64,000 nt of DNA from Sphingopyxis microcysteis (GCF_012274265.1 NZ_JAANYY010000003.1:372001-436000); one strand, 5' to 3'. Shown: positions 29,170 to 38,503, counted from the first letter of the stretch. The notes: generated from the sequence alone by a model not told the origin. Numbers and translations: made by a program.

Positions 29170-30104
29170 TCACGCTCGGCTTCGTCTATGTCCTCGCCGG
29201 CCTGACCTTCGCGCTGTTTGCGCTGCTCGGCGCGATGGACCGCAGCAATCCCAAACGCTTCGGCAACGCCGCCTTTTGGGGATTGCTGGCACTGTCGATG
29301 CTTGGCGGCGATTATCTCGGCGATTTCGGCAACGGCCTCCTCGTCCTCGCGCTCGTCGCGATCGCGGGCACCGGCCAGATAGGCCGCGCCCCCAGCGGCG
29401 ACATCCCCGCCGATGTACAGGCGGAGCGCGCCGCAAAGCATGGTCCCTTCCTCTTGTTCGTCGCGCTGATCATCCCCGCCGCCGCGCTCGCGGGTACCTT
29501 TTTGTTCAAATGGCTCCCCGGCCTCGCCGACCCCAAACAGGCAACGCTCATCTCGCTCGCGCTTGGCGTGCTCATCGCGCTCGCCGTCGGCATGGCGCGC
29601 CTCAAGCCCCCGCTCCTGCTCCCCGCCCAGCAGGGGCGCCGCCTGCTCGATTCGGTCGGTTGGGCCGCGATCCTGCCGCAGATGCTCGCCAGCCTTGGCG
29701 CGGTGTTCGCGCTCGCCGGGGTCGGCGAGGTCGTCGGCGATCTCATCGGTACCGCGATCCCGCAGGGCAGCCTGTTCGGCGCGGTGCTCGCCTTCGGGCT
29801 CGGCATGGCGCTGTTCACGATGGTGATGGGCAACGCCTTCGCCGCTTTCCCGGTGATGCTCGCCGCGGTCGGCATGCCGCTCCTGATCAAGCAATATGGC
29901 GGCGACCCCGCGGTCGTCGCCGCGATCGGCATGCTCGCGGGATTCTGCGGCACGCTGATGACTCCGATGGCGGCGAACTTCAACCTCGTCCCTGCCGCGC
30001 TGCTCGAACTCAAAAATCCCTATGGCGTGATCAAGGCGCAAATCGGCACCGCGCTGCCGCTGCTCGCGGTGAATATCGTCTTCATCTGGATTTTTGCATT
30101 CTAA
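29166..30104 (+). CDS. DUF979-family membrane protein, putative 5-oxoproline transporter subunit
   Basis: The ATG at 29166 overlaps the DUF969 stop and gives 312 residues; a longer in-frame extension exists upstream but has no family similarity. About nine hydrophobic segments are visible, beginning with MITLGFVYVLAGLTFALFAL. Conserved stretches include MGNAFAAFPVMLAAVG and CGTLMTPMAANFNLVPAALL, characteristic of DUF979. With DUF969 it probably forms one transporter. A family A palindromic element begins immediately after the TAA stop codon and probably ends the transcript or separates the DUF2891 gene. Confidence 0.92.
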   Translation: MITLGFVYVLAGLTFALFALLGAMDRSNPKRFGNAAFWGLLALSMLGGDYLGDFGNGLLVLALVAIAGTGQIGRAPSGDIPADVQAERAAKHGPFLLFVALIIPAAALAGTFLFKWLPGLADPKQATLISLALGVLIALAVGMARLKPPLLLPAQQGRRLLDSVGWAAILPQMLASLGAVFALAGVGEVVGDLIGTAIPQGSLFGAVLAFGLGMALFTMVMGNAFAAFPVMLAAVGMPLLIKQYGGDPAVVAAIGMLAGFCGTLMTPMAANFNLVPAALLELKNPYGVIKAQIGTALPLLAVNIVFIWIFAF

Positions 30105-30240
30105 ATCCTCCCTGTCGCAAAGCGATGGGGAGGGGGACCGCGCCCGAAGGGCGTGGTGGAGGGGCGACAACGCCTGCGCCAAAGCCCCTCCGTCAGCGCT
30201 TCGCGCTGCCACCTCCCCATCGCTGCGCGACAGGGAGGAT
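30105..30240. repeat. Dispersed palindromic element, family A copy 2
   Basis: A 136-bp element starts at the base after the DUF979 stop codon with ATCCTCCCTGTCGC and ends with GCGACAGGGAGGAT. The terminal arms are inverted, and the internal CCCCTCCGTCAGCGCTTCGC segment is identical to the other two copies. It lies 21 bp before the DUF2891 start. Confidence 0.88.
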
Positions 30241-30261
30241 CATCTTGGCTAGGACAGCTCC

Positions 30262-31251
30262 ATGACCCTCACCCCCGACCACGCGACCCGCTTCGCCACC
30301 GCCACCCTGTCGCACCTCGGCCGCGAATATCCCTACAAGATGGACCTCGTCCTGAACGGCCCCGAGGACGCCAAGCCCCCGCGCGAGCATCACCCGATCT
30401 TCCACGGCAGCTTCGACTGGCACAGCTGCGTCCACGGCTGGTGGCAAATCCTCCGCCTCGCGCGCCGTTTCCCCGACCTGCCCGTCGCCGCCGACATCCG
30501 CGCGCGCGCCGACGCCATGCTCATCCCCGAAAAGGTCGCGGGCGAACTTGCGTTTCTCGGTCGCCCCTATGCCGCCGGGTTCGAACGCCCCTATGGCTGG
30601 GCCTGGCTCCTCGCGCTCCATGCCGAGGCCGAGCGACACGGCGCCCCTTGGGCCGCCGCGCTCCAACCGCTTGCCGCAGCGTTCGCGCAGCGCTTCCACG
30701 CCTTCCTGCCCAAGCTCACCTATCCGCTCCGCGTCGGCACCCATTTCAACATCGCCTTCGCGCTGACACTCGCGCGTCATTGGGCCGAGGCCCGCGACCC
30801 AGCCCTCGTCGCCCTCATCGACGCCAGCGCGCGCCGCTGGTTCGCCGACGACCGCGATTGCCAGGCGTGGGAGCCTGGCGGCGACGAATTTCTCTCCTCG
30901 GCGCTCAGCGAAGCGCAGCTGATGACCGTCGTCCTCGGCGCCGATTTCCCCGCCTGGTTCGACGCCTTCCTCCCCCGCGCCGCCGCCCGGCAGCCCGCCA
31001 CCCTCTTCACCCCCGCCACCGTCTCCGACCGCAGCGACGGCAAGATCGCGCATCTCGACGGGCTGAACCTCAGCCGCGCGTGGAACTGGCATAGCATCGC
31101 GGCCGCGCTCGGCCCCGCGCATCCCGTCACCCCCGTCGCGGCGGACGCAGCCGAACGCCACCTCGCCGCCGCGCTGCCGCACGTCACCGGCGACTATATG
31201 GGCGAACATTGGCTCGCAAGCTTTGCGCTGCTGGCTTTGGATGGTCTTTAA
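30262..31251 (+). CDS. DUF2891-family protein
   Basis: The 329-residue soluble protein belongs to DUF2891: HPIFHGSFDWHSCVHGWWQI near the N-terminus and WEPGGDEFLSSALSEAQLM in the middle are its most conserved stretches. The many Trp and His residues and alternating helices suggest an alpha/alpha toroid-like fold similar to glycan-acting enzymes, but no activity is known. No signal peptide is present. The gene follows the DUF969/DUF979 pair, separated by a palindromic element. DUF2891 genes near oxoproline genes may have a linked role, which is only a hint from position. Confidence 0.88.
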   Translation: MTLTPDHATRFATATLSHLGREYPYKMDLVLNGPEDAKPPREHHPIFHGSFDWHSCVHGWWQILRLARRFPDLPVAADIRARADAMLIPEKVAGELAFLGRPYAAGFERPYGWAWLLALHAEAERHGAPWAAALQPLAAAFAQRFHAFLPKLTYPLRVGTHFNIAFALTLARHWAEARDPALVALIDASARRWFADDRDCQAWEPGGDEFLSSALSEAQLMTVVLGADFPAWFDAFLPRAAARQPATLFTPATVSDRSDGKIAHLDGLNLSRAWNWHSIAAALGPAHPVTPVAADAAERHLAAALPHVTGDYMGEHWLASFALLALDGL

Positions 31252-31273
31252 GGACAAAGCGCCTCCCCCTTAT

Positions 31274-31355
31274 CCCGTCATCCCGGCGAAGGCCGGGATC
31301 TCGCCCTCTCGAATTTCCGCGCCGGTGAGATCCCGGCCTTCGCCGGGATGACGGG
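31274..31355. repeat. Inverted repeat, CGTCATCCCGGCGAAGGCCG family, copy 2
   Basis: Perfect 29-bp arms (31274-31302 and 31327-31355) flank a 24-bp loop between the DUF2891 stop and the LacI-type regulator gene. The arm is the same sequence as copy 1 at 15751-15830, extended by one or two bases. Confidence 0.88.
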
Positions 31356-31434
31356 AGGGGCGCAATCACCGTCTACCTACATTGACAACCTCCACGCCCA
31401 CGGCGACAGACGCCTTCAGAGGGGAGAAGCCTAG

Positions 31435-32451
31435 GTGACCGCAAAGATGCTGCGCCCGACATCGTTCGACGTCGCCGAGCGCGCCGGCGTGTCGCAATCG
31501 ACCGTCTCGCGCGCACTCCGCAACAGTCCCGGAGTCAACGCCGAAACCCGCGCGCGGGTCGCCGCCGCGGCGCGAGAACTTGGCTATGTCGTCGACCGCC
31601 ATGCCTCGTCGCTGCGCCTCAAAAGCAGCGAGACGATAGCGCTCGTCACCATCTGCCGACCCGGCGAAGATCGCAGCGCGATCAACCCCTTCTATTTCGC
31701 GCTGCTCGGCAGCATCGCTGCCGCCACCTCGGCGCGCGGGTTCAACCTGCTGGTGTCGTTCCAGGAGAGCGAGGCCAATTTCCGCGCCGATTTTGTCGCC
31801 TCGGGGCTCGCCGACGCGATGATCGTCATCGGCACCACCAGCAACCGCGAGGCGTGGAAATATTTTGCCGACGCGCAATCGTCGGGCCTCGACTTCGTCT
31901 GCTGGGGCAGTCCCGGCAGCCCGTTTCACTGGATGCGCAGCGACAATGATGTCGGCGGCCAGATCGCCGCCGCCCATTTCGTACAGACGGGGCGGCGGCG
32001 CATCGCCTTCGTCGGGCCGCAGCAATCGCCGCAGCGCCAGTTCGACGAACGCCGCGACGGCTTTGCCGCAACGCTGGCCGCGCACGGGCTGACCCCGATC
32101 CTCGCCGAGCCGCCCGCCGCCGCCGACCGTCACGCGCAGGGCGTCGCCGCGGTCCAGGCGTTGCTCGAAGCGCACCCCGATACCGATGCCATCTTTGCGG
32201 CGTCGGACATGCTCGCACTCGGCGTCCTGCAAGGCCTCAAGGACGCCGGGCGCCGCGTTCCCGAAGATGTCGCGCTGATCGGCTTCGACGGCATCCGCGC
32301 CGGAACGCTCGCCGACCCCGCGCTCACCACGCTCGAACCCGATCTCGACGCCGCGGGCGAGGCGCTTGTCGCGATGGCGCTCGAAGATGACGAACGCACC
32401 CGCAGCGGCACCCGCATCCCGGTTCATCTTGTCGTGCGCGGAACCGCCTGA
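31435..32451 (+). CDS. LacI-family transcriptional regulator
   Basis: A GTG at 31435 gives 338 residues. The N-terminal helix-turn-helix TSFDVAERAGVSQSTVSRAL and hinge helix ELGYVVDRHASSLRLK are typical of LacI/GalR proteins, followed by a periplasmic-binding-protein-like effector domain (IALVTICRPGE to the end) with NDVGGQIAAAHFVQTGRRRIAFVG split over two strands. Such proteins usually bind a sugar or nucleoside. No sugar enzyme gene adjoins it, so its target may be remote or the DUF2891 locus. A TTGACA lies at 31382-31387, but a matching -10 was not found. Confidence 0.92.
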   Translation: MTAKMLRPTSFDVAERAGVSQSTVSRALRNSPGVNAETRARVAAAARELGYVVDRHASSLRLKSSETIALVTICRPGEDRSAINPFYFALLGSIAAATSARGFNLLVSFQESEANFRADFVASGLADAMIVIGTTSNREAWKYFADAQSSGLDFVCWGSPGSPFHWMRSDNDVGGQIAAAHFVQTGRRRIAFVGPQQSPQRQFDERRDGFAATLAAHGLTPILAEPPAAADRHAQGVAAVQALLEAHPDTDAIFAASDMLALGVLQGLKDAGRRVPEDVALIGFDGIRAGTLADPALTTLEPDLDAAGEALVAMALEDDERTRSGTRIPVHLVVRGTA

Positions 32452-32473
32452 TCGTTCGGGGCTTTTACCTCAC

Positions 32474-32489
32474 TGTGACCTAAGGCACA
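32474..32489 (+). promoter_or_regulatory. CRP/FNR-like box upstream of the diguanylate cyclase
   Basis: TGTGACCTAAGGCACA matches TGTGA-N6-TCACA with one mismatch, 60 bp before the TTG start. A GTTATCC -10-like stretch lies about 20 bp downstream. This is one of four such boxes. Confidence 0.35.
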
Positions 32490-32549
32490 GAAAAGTAAGA
32501 CATCGTTATCCATATCGCTGCTACCTTCCGGGGGCAGAGAGGCAGAAAT

Positions 32550-33728
32550 TTGTCGGGGCAGTTCTTCATCCAGTTGCTCAATCCAGGCATCGGCCTGCTG
32601 TTTGCGGCTGCCTTTTTCCTGCTCTGGCTGAACCGCCGCGACATTTATGTCGCCTATGCCGCGGGCGCCTACACCGCCTCCGCCGTCGCCTTTCTGATCC
32701 TCGATGTCGGCCCCGCGCTGCCCTATGAGCTGCACCGCATCCCCGCCAATATCGGCTTCCTCGCGACCGGCGCACTGTTCGCCGCGGCGATCATCGGCCG
32801 CTATGGGCTGCCGATCCCGTGGCGATCGATGGCGCTCGCCGCCGCGGCGTCGATGGCAGTGTTTCTGTGGTTCCTCCTCGGCCAGCCGAGTATCGGCGGG
32901 CGCATCCTGTCGATCAGCATCGGCGCCGCGATCATCGCGATGATGATCGTCCGCGCGCTCTGGCCGCTCCACAAGCCCCATGTCATCGACCGCGTGCTGT
33001 TCTGGGTCGCGGCGCTGTCGGTCATCAACCTGACCGCGCGGCCGATCGTCCTGCTCGCACTCGGCGGCGGCTTCGACAGCTATGACGGTTTCCAACAGTC
33101 GGTCTATTGGACCACGGTCCAATTCACCCAGGCGATGGTGTCGGTGCTTGCCGCGATCGGGCTGATGGTCGCGGTCGCGATCGACCAGATCAACGAGCTG
33201 CGCCGTCAGGTCGATGACGACAATCTGTCGGGCCTGCTGAACCGCCGCGGGTTCGAAGCGCGCGCCGGATCGGCGCTCCGCCGCTGCCTCGACGACGATC
33301 GCCCGGTGGCGCTGATGATCGCCGACCTCGATCATTTCAAGCGCGTCAACGATACCTATGGCCACGCCGTTGGCGACGCGATCATCGCGGCGTTCGGGGC
33401 GCATGTTCGCGCCATCGCCCCCGCCGAATTGATTGCCGGCCGCATTGGCGGCGAAGAATTTGCGCTGCTCTTGCCCGGCGCGGGCATCGAGACCGCGCGC
33501 CAGTTTGCCGAGGCCGTCCGTACCGGCCTTGCCGCCGCCGCTGCCGACCGCATCCCCGCCGCGCTCGTCCCCACCGCCAGTATTGGCCTGACCATCGCCG
33601 TCCCCGGCCGCAACCTGTCGGCGCTGATGCACGAGGCCGATCAGGCGCTGTATGAAGCGAAGCGCACTGGCCGCAATCGCGTTCGCACCTTCACCCCCGC
33701 GTCGGTGCGTCTCGCCGCAGGCGGCTGA
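32550..33728 (+). CDS. Membrane-bound diguanylate cyclase (GGDEF)
   Basis: The protein of 392 residues starts at TTG. Residues 1-210 carry about six hydrophobic segments forming a membrane sensor region. A GGDEF domain follows (about 220-385), starting near DDDNLSGLLNRRGFE. The active-site loop is GGEEF at residues 300-304, so it should synthesise cyclic di-GMP. The inhibitory site RxxD, normally five residues before the loop, is absent (PAEL at that place), so feedback inhibition is not expected. The domain also holds DLDHFKRVNDTYGHAVGD. A CRP-like box lies upstream. Confidence 0.93.
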   Translation: MSGQFFIQLLNPGIGLLFAAAFFLLWLNRRDIYVAYAAGAYTASAVAFLILDVGPALPYELHRIPANIGFLATGALFAAAIIGRYGLPIPWRSMALAAAASMAVFLWFLLGQPSIGGRILSISIGAAIIAMMIVRALWPLHKPHVIDRVLFWVAALSVINLTARPIVLLALGGGFDSYDGFQQSVYWTTVQFTQAMVSVLAAIGLMVAVAIDQINELRRQVDDDNLSGLLNRRGFEARAGSALRRCLDDDRPVALMIADLDHFKRVNDTYGHAVGDAIIAAFGAHVRAIAPAELIAGRIGGEEFALLLPGAGIETARQFAEAVRTGLAAAAADRIPAALVPTASIGLTIAVPGRNLSALMHEADQALYEAKRTGRNRVRTFTPASVRLAAGG

Positions 33729-33736
33729 TGCGCCAA

Positions 33737-33752
33737 TGTGATCCGGGTCACC
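33737..33752 (+). promoter_or_regulatory. CRP/FNR-like box upstream of the lipoprotein gene
   Basis: TGTGATCCGGGTCACC matches TGTGA-N6-TCAC(A/C). It is 89 bp before the lipoprotein ATG and just after the diguanylate cyclase stop. The downstream sequence resembles that beside the box at 37869. Confidence 0.4.
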
Positions 33753-33840
33753 GCCGCCATGGCATCGGCGCGTTAGCGGATTACCATGGCGCGCCGCCAC
33801 CACTGCTCCCAGCCACCCCACACAAAAGACAGGAGACTCC

Positions 33841-34407
33841 ATGAAACTCGCCGCCGCCGCTCTCGCCGCCCTGCTCCCCCTGTCCGCCTGCGCCGAGGCA
33901 GAGACGCCAAAAACAGAACCGACCAAAACCGCCGCCAGCGAACCCAAGATCGCGCCCTCGATCCCGATCAGCGTCAAGGAAGCGCGCCGTGGCCCCGTCG
34001 ACCTGACACCCTATATCGGCAAATATCCGTTCGACGTCGTGAACGGCCACCGCTTCCTCGACCACCCCGCCGTCAAGTCGGCAATTGCCGCCGCGGTCCC
34101 GGATGCCAAGACCCGCGCGGGGATCGCCTTTGCCGACCGCAGCCTCAGCCTTCCCATCGTCCGCGTCGCCGGTGGCCGCATCCTGATCTGGGGCGGGGCA
34201 TGGCGCGCCGAAGATCGCTACAATTGGGCGGTGGTCATCGCCCCCGACGGCACCAAGCCCGAAGTGTGCATCTACAACGCCGATGATTATGACGGCGATT
34301 ATCAGGCATCGTCCTGGTTCACCCCCGACGAGCCCGAAATCATGAAACAGGGCGGCTGCCCGTCGGCGGCGGAGGATTATCCCGCCGCCGAGATCGCTGC
34401 GGGATAA
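33841..34407 (+). CDS. Hypothetical lipoprotein
   Basis: The 188-residue product has a lipoprotein signal peptide with lipobox LSAC (Cys17), followed by a Thr/Glu/Ala-rich linker and a globular domain. Visible patterns are DLTPYIGKYPFDVVNGHRFL, FADRSLSLPIVRV and ILIWGGAWRAEDRYNW. The last part resembles exported proteins that sense or bind a ligand, but no family is assigned with confidence. AGGAGA lies 6-12 bp before the ATG. A CRP-like box is in its upstream region. It converges with the triple-repeat protein gene. Confidence 0.82.
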   Translation: MKLAAAALAALLPLSACAEAETPKTEPTKTAASEPKIAPSIPISVKEARRGPVDLTPYIGKYPFDVVNGHRFLDHPAVKSAIAAAVPDAKTRAGIAFADRSLSLPIVRVAGGRILIWGGAWRAEDRYNWAVVIAPDGTKPEVCIYNADDYDGDYQASSWFTPDEPEIMKQGGCPSAAEDYPAAEIAAG

Positions 34408-34414
34408 CGCCGCT

Positions 34415-35560
34415 TCATCGGTCCAGCGCCTTGCCCGGGAGCAGGCGGCCCGGGATGGCAGGGCGATCGGGTGCCGTCAGCGTCACCCGGTCGCCGTCGA
34501 GCGACCATGCAACGCAATCACCATCGCGCCATGCCCGCTTCCGCGCGGCGACGCACAGCCTGCCGTCGCGCTGCAACAGCCATTGTATCGGCTCGGGCGG
34601 GCGATCGCCCTGTTTCGCCAGACCGGCGCCATCGCGCTGAAAATACAGCCGGCTGTCGGTCGCCGCCTGCCGGTCGGTCGCGGTCAGCAGCAACGTCCTG
34701 CCGACAAGCGCCGCGGCGCGCTTGCGGTTCGCCGCATCGATCGCGGGCGACAGCTTGCGGGCATCGCCCTCCACCAGCCGGGCGTGGAGCGAACCGACAC
34801 GCGGGTGGCGCAGCGTCACCAGATCCCCGGCGATCGACACCGCCGCGCAAAATTCCTCTTTCCAAACCCCGCCGCTGAAACACAGCCGGTCCCCGTCGCC
34901 GATCGACCAGCGCTCGTCGCCCTGCAGCACCCAATGATCGAAATCGGGCTCGTCGTTATGCGCCCGCCGCGCGGTCCCGTCGGGCATCAGATAATGGGCA
35001 CGATATTCGCGCTTGCCGCCCTCCGGAACAAAGATCATCGTATGACCGACCAGCGCCGCGATCGCCGCTTTGCCGTCGCTTCGCCGGGTAAAGGCGGTCG
35101 CCGGGTCGAGCTGCCAGGCATCGCCCGCCAGCACCCGCCCCGGCCACGCCGGTCCGCTTTTCGGGGTCAGCGTCGCGCGCGCGCCATCGACCGACAGTTT
35201 GCCGCAATCGCCGTCCCACGGCTGCCGGTCCGCATCGGTGATGCAGAATCGCCCATCCGACAAATTGGCCCATCGCACCGCCCGCGGCGCTGGCGCCTCG
35301 CCGCCGCCGCGCGTCGCCGCCAGTCCGGTACCGTCCAGCCGCAGGTACACGCCCGTCTCGACCTTCGGCTGCTCGGGCTTGGCATAGACCAGCGTGTTGC
35401 CGACCAGTTCGCGGGCGGCTTCATGCCCGACCCGCGGCGACGGCGCTTCTTGCGCACGCGCGGCAGGGCCGACGGCGCCGGAAAAGCTCAGCAGGACCAC
35501 CGCCATGACCCGGACCCGAAATTGACTGTCGATCCGCACCTTGTCGTACCTCTTCGCCAT
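34415..35560 (-). CDS. Exported protein made of three tandem repeats of about 105 residues
   Basis: The ATG at 35560 gives 381 residues with a signal peptide (hydrophobic VVLLSFSGAVG, cleavage after ARA at about residue 36); an ATG at 35506 could also be used. Three homologous units follow at residues 49-151, 167-270 and 283-379. Each begins LVGxT, contains a DG(T/A)xx turn, an interrupted Trp-rich strand, two cysteines 11-13 apart (106/119, 227/238, 336/349) and ends in a GRLLxG-like motif. The cysteines probably form one disulfide per unit. The function is unknown. It is divergent from the S9 peptidase gene. Confidence 0.82.
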   Translation of the reverse strand: MAKRYDKVRIDSQFRVRVMAVVLLSFSGAVGPAARAQEAPSPRVGHEAARELVGNTLVYAKPEQPKVETGVYLRLDGTGLAATRGGGEAPAPRAVRWANLSDGRFCITDADRQPWDGDCGKLSVDGARATLTPKSGPAWPGRVLAGDAWQLDPATAFTRRSDGKAAIAALVGHTMIFVPEGGKREYRAHYLMPDGTARRAHNDEPDFDHWVLQGDERWSIGDGDRLCFSGGVWKEEFCAAVSIAGDLVTLRHPRVGSLHARLVEGDARKLSPAIDAANRKRAAALVGRTLLLTATDRQAATDSRLYFQRDGAGLAKQGDRPPEPIQWLLQRDGRLCVAARKRAWRDGDCVAWSLDGDRVTLTAPDRPAIPGRLLPGKALDR

Positions 35561-35700
35561 CGCGCATAGCCCCCGCGCCGCTTGATCATGAAGCGATTTT
35601 CCGACCCGGTGCGGCGCACAGACCGCCGCGATCGCCCGGTTGACGGCTCGCCGCGAAAGGTACAAACCCGCGCCATCGGATAAAAAAAGGACGGCTTTTC

Positions 35701-37854
35701 ATGCGCAAACTGGCAATTTTGGGCGCAAGCCTGCTCGTGCTTTCGGTTCAGCCAAGCTTCGCGCAGGATGCGCCGACTACGCCAACCGATGCGACCGCCA
35801 CGCCCGCCCCCGCCGCGACGCCCGGATCGGCGGTGGGCAGCGCGCGCACCGCGCCCGAACGCCGCCTGACCGGCGCCGACCTGTTCGACCTCGCGATCGC
35901 CGCCGATCCGCAGATCAGTCCCGACGGCCGCCACATCGCCTATGTCCGGCGCCAGAACGACATCATGACCGACCGCGCAGTCAGCTCGATCTGGCTGATC
36001 GACACGGCAACGGGCGAGGAAACCCCGCTCGCAGGACGCCAAGGCGGCGCCTTCGCCCCGCGCTGGTCGCCCGATGGCAAGCGCCTGGCCTTCGCCTCGA
36101 CCGAGGGCGGCAGCGCGCAGCTATGGGTGCGCTGGATGGCGGGCGGCGAGGCGGTGCGCCTGACCGGGCTGCCGACCGCGCCATCGTCGCTCGCCTGGGC
36201 GCCCGACGGCCGCTCGCTCGCCTATACGATGCTGGTCAAGGATCAGGGGCTCAAGCTCGGCAGCGCTCCCGCCAACAAGCCCGAGGGCGCAAAATGGGCC
36301 GAGCCGCTCGAAATCCGCGACCTCCTCGCCTATCGCGCCGATGGACAGGGCTATATCGAACCGGGGTTCGAAAAAATCTTCCTCGTCCCCGCCACCGGCG
36401 GCGCACCGCGCCAGCTCACCTTCGGTCCCTATCATGACAATGGCCCGTTGAGCTGGTCGCGCGACGGCCGCACGCTGTATTTCGCCGCCAATCGCAAGCC
36501 CGACTGGGAAACCGATCCGCTCGAAAGCGAGGTGCACGCGCTCGACATTGCCAGCGGCCGCGTCACCGCACTCACCGATCGCAACGGCCCCGACGCCAAT
36601 CCGCTCGTCTCGCCCGATGGCGGCAAGATCGCTTATCTTGGCTTCGACGATGCCGGCCGCGCCTATGAAAATACCCATCTCTACGTGATGAACGCCGACG
36701 GTTCGGGGCGCCGCAACCTGACCGGCGACTGGGATTACAGCGTCGATGCGATCCAGTGGGGCGACGGCGGCCGCGCCATCTATGCGCAATATGACGATCG
36801 CGGCGAAACCAAGGTCGCGCGCATCGGCCTCGACGGATCGGTGCGCGACGTCGCCAAGGGGCTGTCGGGTGGCGGCATGGACCGCCCCTATGTCGGCGGC
36901 AGCTTCACCGTGTCCGACGGCGGCGCGATCGCCTTCACCGGCGGCACCGCGACCCGCCCCGCCGAGGTGCAGCTCGCGCGCGGCGGATCGGCGCGCATCC
37001 TCACCGACCTCAACCGCAGCTTGCGCGAAGTCAAATCGCTCGGCGAGGTGCGCAAGATCACCACCCCCTCCAGCCATGACGGCAAGACGATCGAAGGCTG
37101 GCTGACCCTCCCCCCCGGTTATGTCGAGGGGACAAAGGTGCCGCTGATCCTCGAAATCCACGGCGGGCCGTTTCAGGCCTATGGTCCGCATTTCTCGACC
37201 GATAACCAGCTCTATGCCGCGGGCGGCTACGCCGTCCTTTCCGCCAACCCGCGCGGATCGACCAGCTATGGCGAGGCGTTCGCGCAGGAAATCGACAAGG
37301 CCTATCCGGGCAACGACTATTTCGACCTTATCAGCATCGTCGATCGCGCGATCGCGCTCGGCATCGCCGATCCCGACGCGCTGTTCGTCACCGGCGGCTC
37401 GGGCGGCGGCGTGCTGACCAGCTGGATCGTCGGAAAGACCAACCGCTTCAAGGCGGCGGTGACCCAAAAACCGGTGATCAACTGGACGACGCAGGCGCTG
37501 ACCGCCGACGGTCCCGCTTTCTTTGGCCGCTACTGGCTGGGGGCGCAGCCGTGGGAAAAGCCCGAACTTTACTGGTCGCTGTCGCCGCTGTCGCTCGTCG
37601 GCGATGTCGAAACCCCGACCCTCGTCGTCGTCGGCGCCGAGGATTACCGCACCCCGGTCAGCGAATCCGAACAATATTATACCGCGCTCCGCCTGCGCGG
37701 CGTCCCGACCGCGCTGGTCAAGATCCCCGGCGCCAGCCACGGCGGCATCGCGGCGCGCCCGTCGCAATCGGCGGCCAAGGCCGCTGCAATCCTCGCCTGG
37801 TTCGCCAAATATCGCCAGGGCTGGACGCGCCCCCCGGCACCCGCCGCCCCCTGA
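35701..37854 (+). CDS. Exported S9-family prolyl oligopeptidase (acylaminoacyl-peptidase-like)
   Basis: The 717-residue protein has a signal peptide (ending QPSFAQ), an N-terminal beta-propeller (residues about 60-440, with repeating WSPDG and WAPDGRSLAY motifs) and a C-terminal alpha/beta hydrolase domain. The catalytic triad is Ser567 in GGSGGG, Asp648 in GAEDYRTP and His680 in GASHGG. S9C peptidases cleave short peptides, often from a blocked N-terminus. Location is likely the periplasm. AAGGACGG precedes the ATG. It could feed peptide fragments to cytoplasmic routes, but no link to the neighbouring genes is visible. Confidence 0.95.
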   Translation: MRKLAILGASLLVLSVQPSFAQDAPTTPTDATATPAPAATPGSAVGSARTAPERRLTGADLFDLAIAADPQISPDGRHIAYVRRQNDIMTDRAVSSIWLIDTATGEETPLAGRQGGAFAPRWSPDGKRLAFASTEGGSAQLWVRWMAGGEAVRLTGLPTAPSSLAWAPDGRSLAYTMLVKDQGLKLGSAPANKPEGAKWAEPLEIRDLLAYRADGQGYIEPGFEKIFLVPATGGAPRQLTFGPYHDNGPLSWSRDGRTLYFAANRKPDWETDPLESEVHALDIASGRVTALTDRNGPDANPLVSPDGGKIAYLGFDDAGRAYENTHLYVMNADGSGRRNLTGDWDYSVDAIQWGDGGRAIYAQYDDRGETKVARIGLDGSVRDVAKGLSGGGMDRPYVGGSFTVSDGGAIAFTGGTATRPAEVQLARGGSARILTDLNRSLREVKSLGEVRKITTPSSHDGKTIEGWLTLPPGYVEGTKVPLILEIHGGPFQAYGPHFSTDNQLYAAGGYAVLSANPRGSTSYGEAFAQEIDKAYPGNDYFDLISIVDRAIALGIADPDALFVTGGSGGGVLTSWIVGKTNRFKAAVTQKPVINWTTQALTADGPAFFGRYWLGAQPWEKPELYWSLSPLSLVGDVETPTLVVVGAEDYRTPVSESEQYYTALRLRGVPTALVKIPGASHGGIAARPSQSAAKAAAILAWFAKYRQGWTRPPAPAAP

Positions 37855-37868
37855 TCCAGCCGCGCCGC

Positions 37869-37884
37869 TGTGATCGCGATCACC
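37869..37884 (+). promoter_or_regulatory. CRP/FNR-like box upstream of an exported protein gene
   Basis: TGTGATCGCGATCACC contains the perfect palindrome GTGATCGCGATCAC and fits TGTGA-N6-TCAC(A/C). It is 67 bp before the ATG at 37952, with a CATAGGAT -10-like stretch about 22 bp downstream. It is the best of the four boxes. Confidence 0.45.
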
Positions 37885-37951
37885 GCGTCACCCGGTCCGT
37901 CGCCATAGGATGATCCCGTCGGCCGATCGCGGCCGGGCAAGAACGGAAAAT

Positions 37952-38488
37952 ATGGTCGTGCAAAAACTGTTCATGGCGTCGCTCGCCATCCTCATCGCCG
38001 CGCTGGCCCCCGCGTCGGTCCCTGCGCGCGCCACCACGCCCGTCTTCACCCCGCTCGACGAGATCGACCGGGTGCGCCAGGCGGGCTGCGGCGTCGACGA
38101 TTTTGAAGAATTCCTCGCCTGGTACAGCAGCGCGACGACCGGCGGCGGCTGGCTCGAACAGGTCGTTTTCACCGGCTATATGGTCCAGGTCGGCAAGCTC
38201 GCCGATCCCGCCGCGCCCGGCTATGGCATCGAACGCCAGCAATATCTGGGGCAGTTCCGGATTACGTCACGCGACTATAGCGCCAGCCGCGACGCTGGCG
38301 CGGCACCGCTGCCAGCCGACTATCGCCGCGTCACGCTGACGCGCCTCGGCGACACGCAATATCGCGTCGACTGGCAGGGCGGCCTGCCCTTCGCCGGGGT
38401 CGCGGGTGCCGATCGCGACGCGACCGCGGGCGCCTATATTTTCGAACATCAAAAGGATTGCTGGTACCTTACCGGCGACCTGCGCTGA
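37952..38488 (+). CDS. Hypothetical exported protein
   Basis: The ATG at 37952 gives 178 residues starting with a signal peptide (MVVQKLFMASLAILIAAL, cleavage after ARA). In-frame ATGs at 37910 and 37973 are alternatives. The mature protein has FEEFLAWYSSAT, a conserved-looking QQYLGQFRI stretch, and a C-terminal CWYLTGDLR. These resemble small exported DUF proteins, but no family is recognised. The two cysteines in GCG and DCW may pair. It lies 15 bp before the next exported protein gene and is preceded by a CRP-like palindrome, suggesting a two-gene unit. Confidence 0.8.
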   Translation: MVVQKLFMASLAILIAALAPASVPARATTPVFTPLDEIDRVRQAGCGVDDFEEFLAWYSSATTGGGWLEQVVFTGYMVQVGKLADPAAPGYGIERQQYLGQFRITSRDYSASRDAGAAPLPADYRRVTLTRLGDTQYRVDWQGGLPFAGVAGADRDATAGAYIFEHQKDCWYLTGDLR

Positions 38489-38503
38489 ACGGAGGGAGCA
38501 TCG

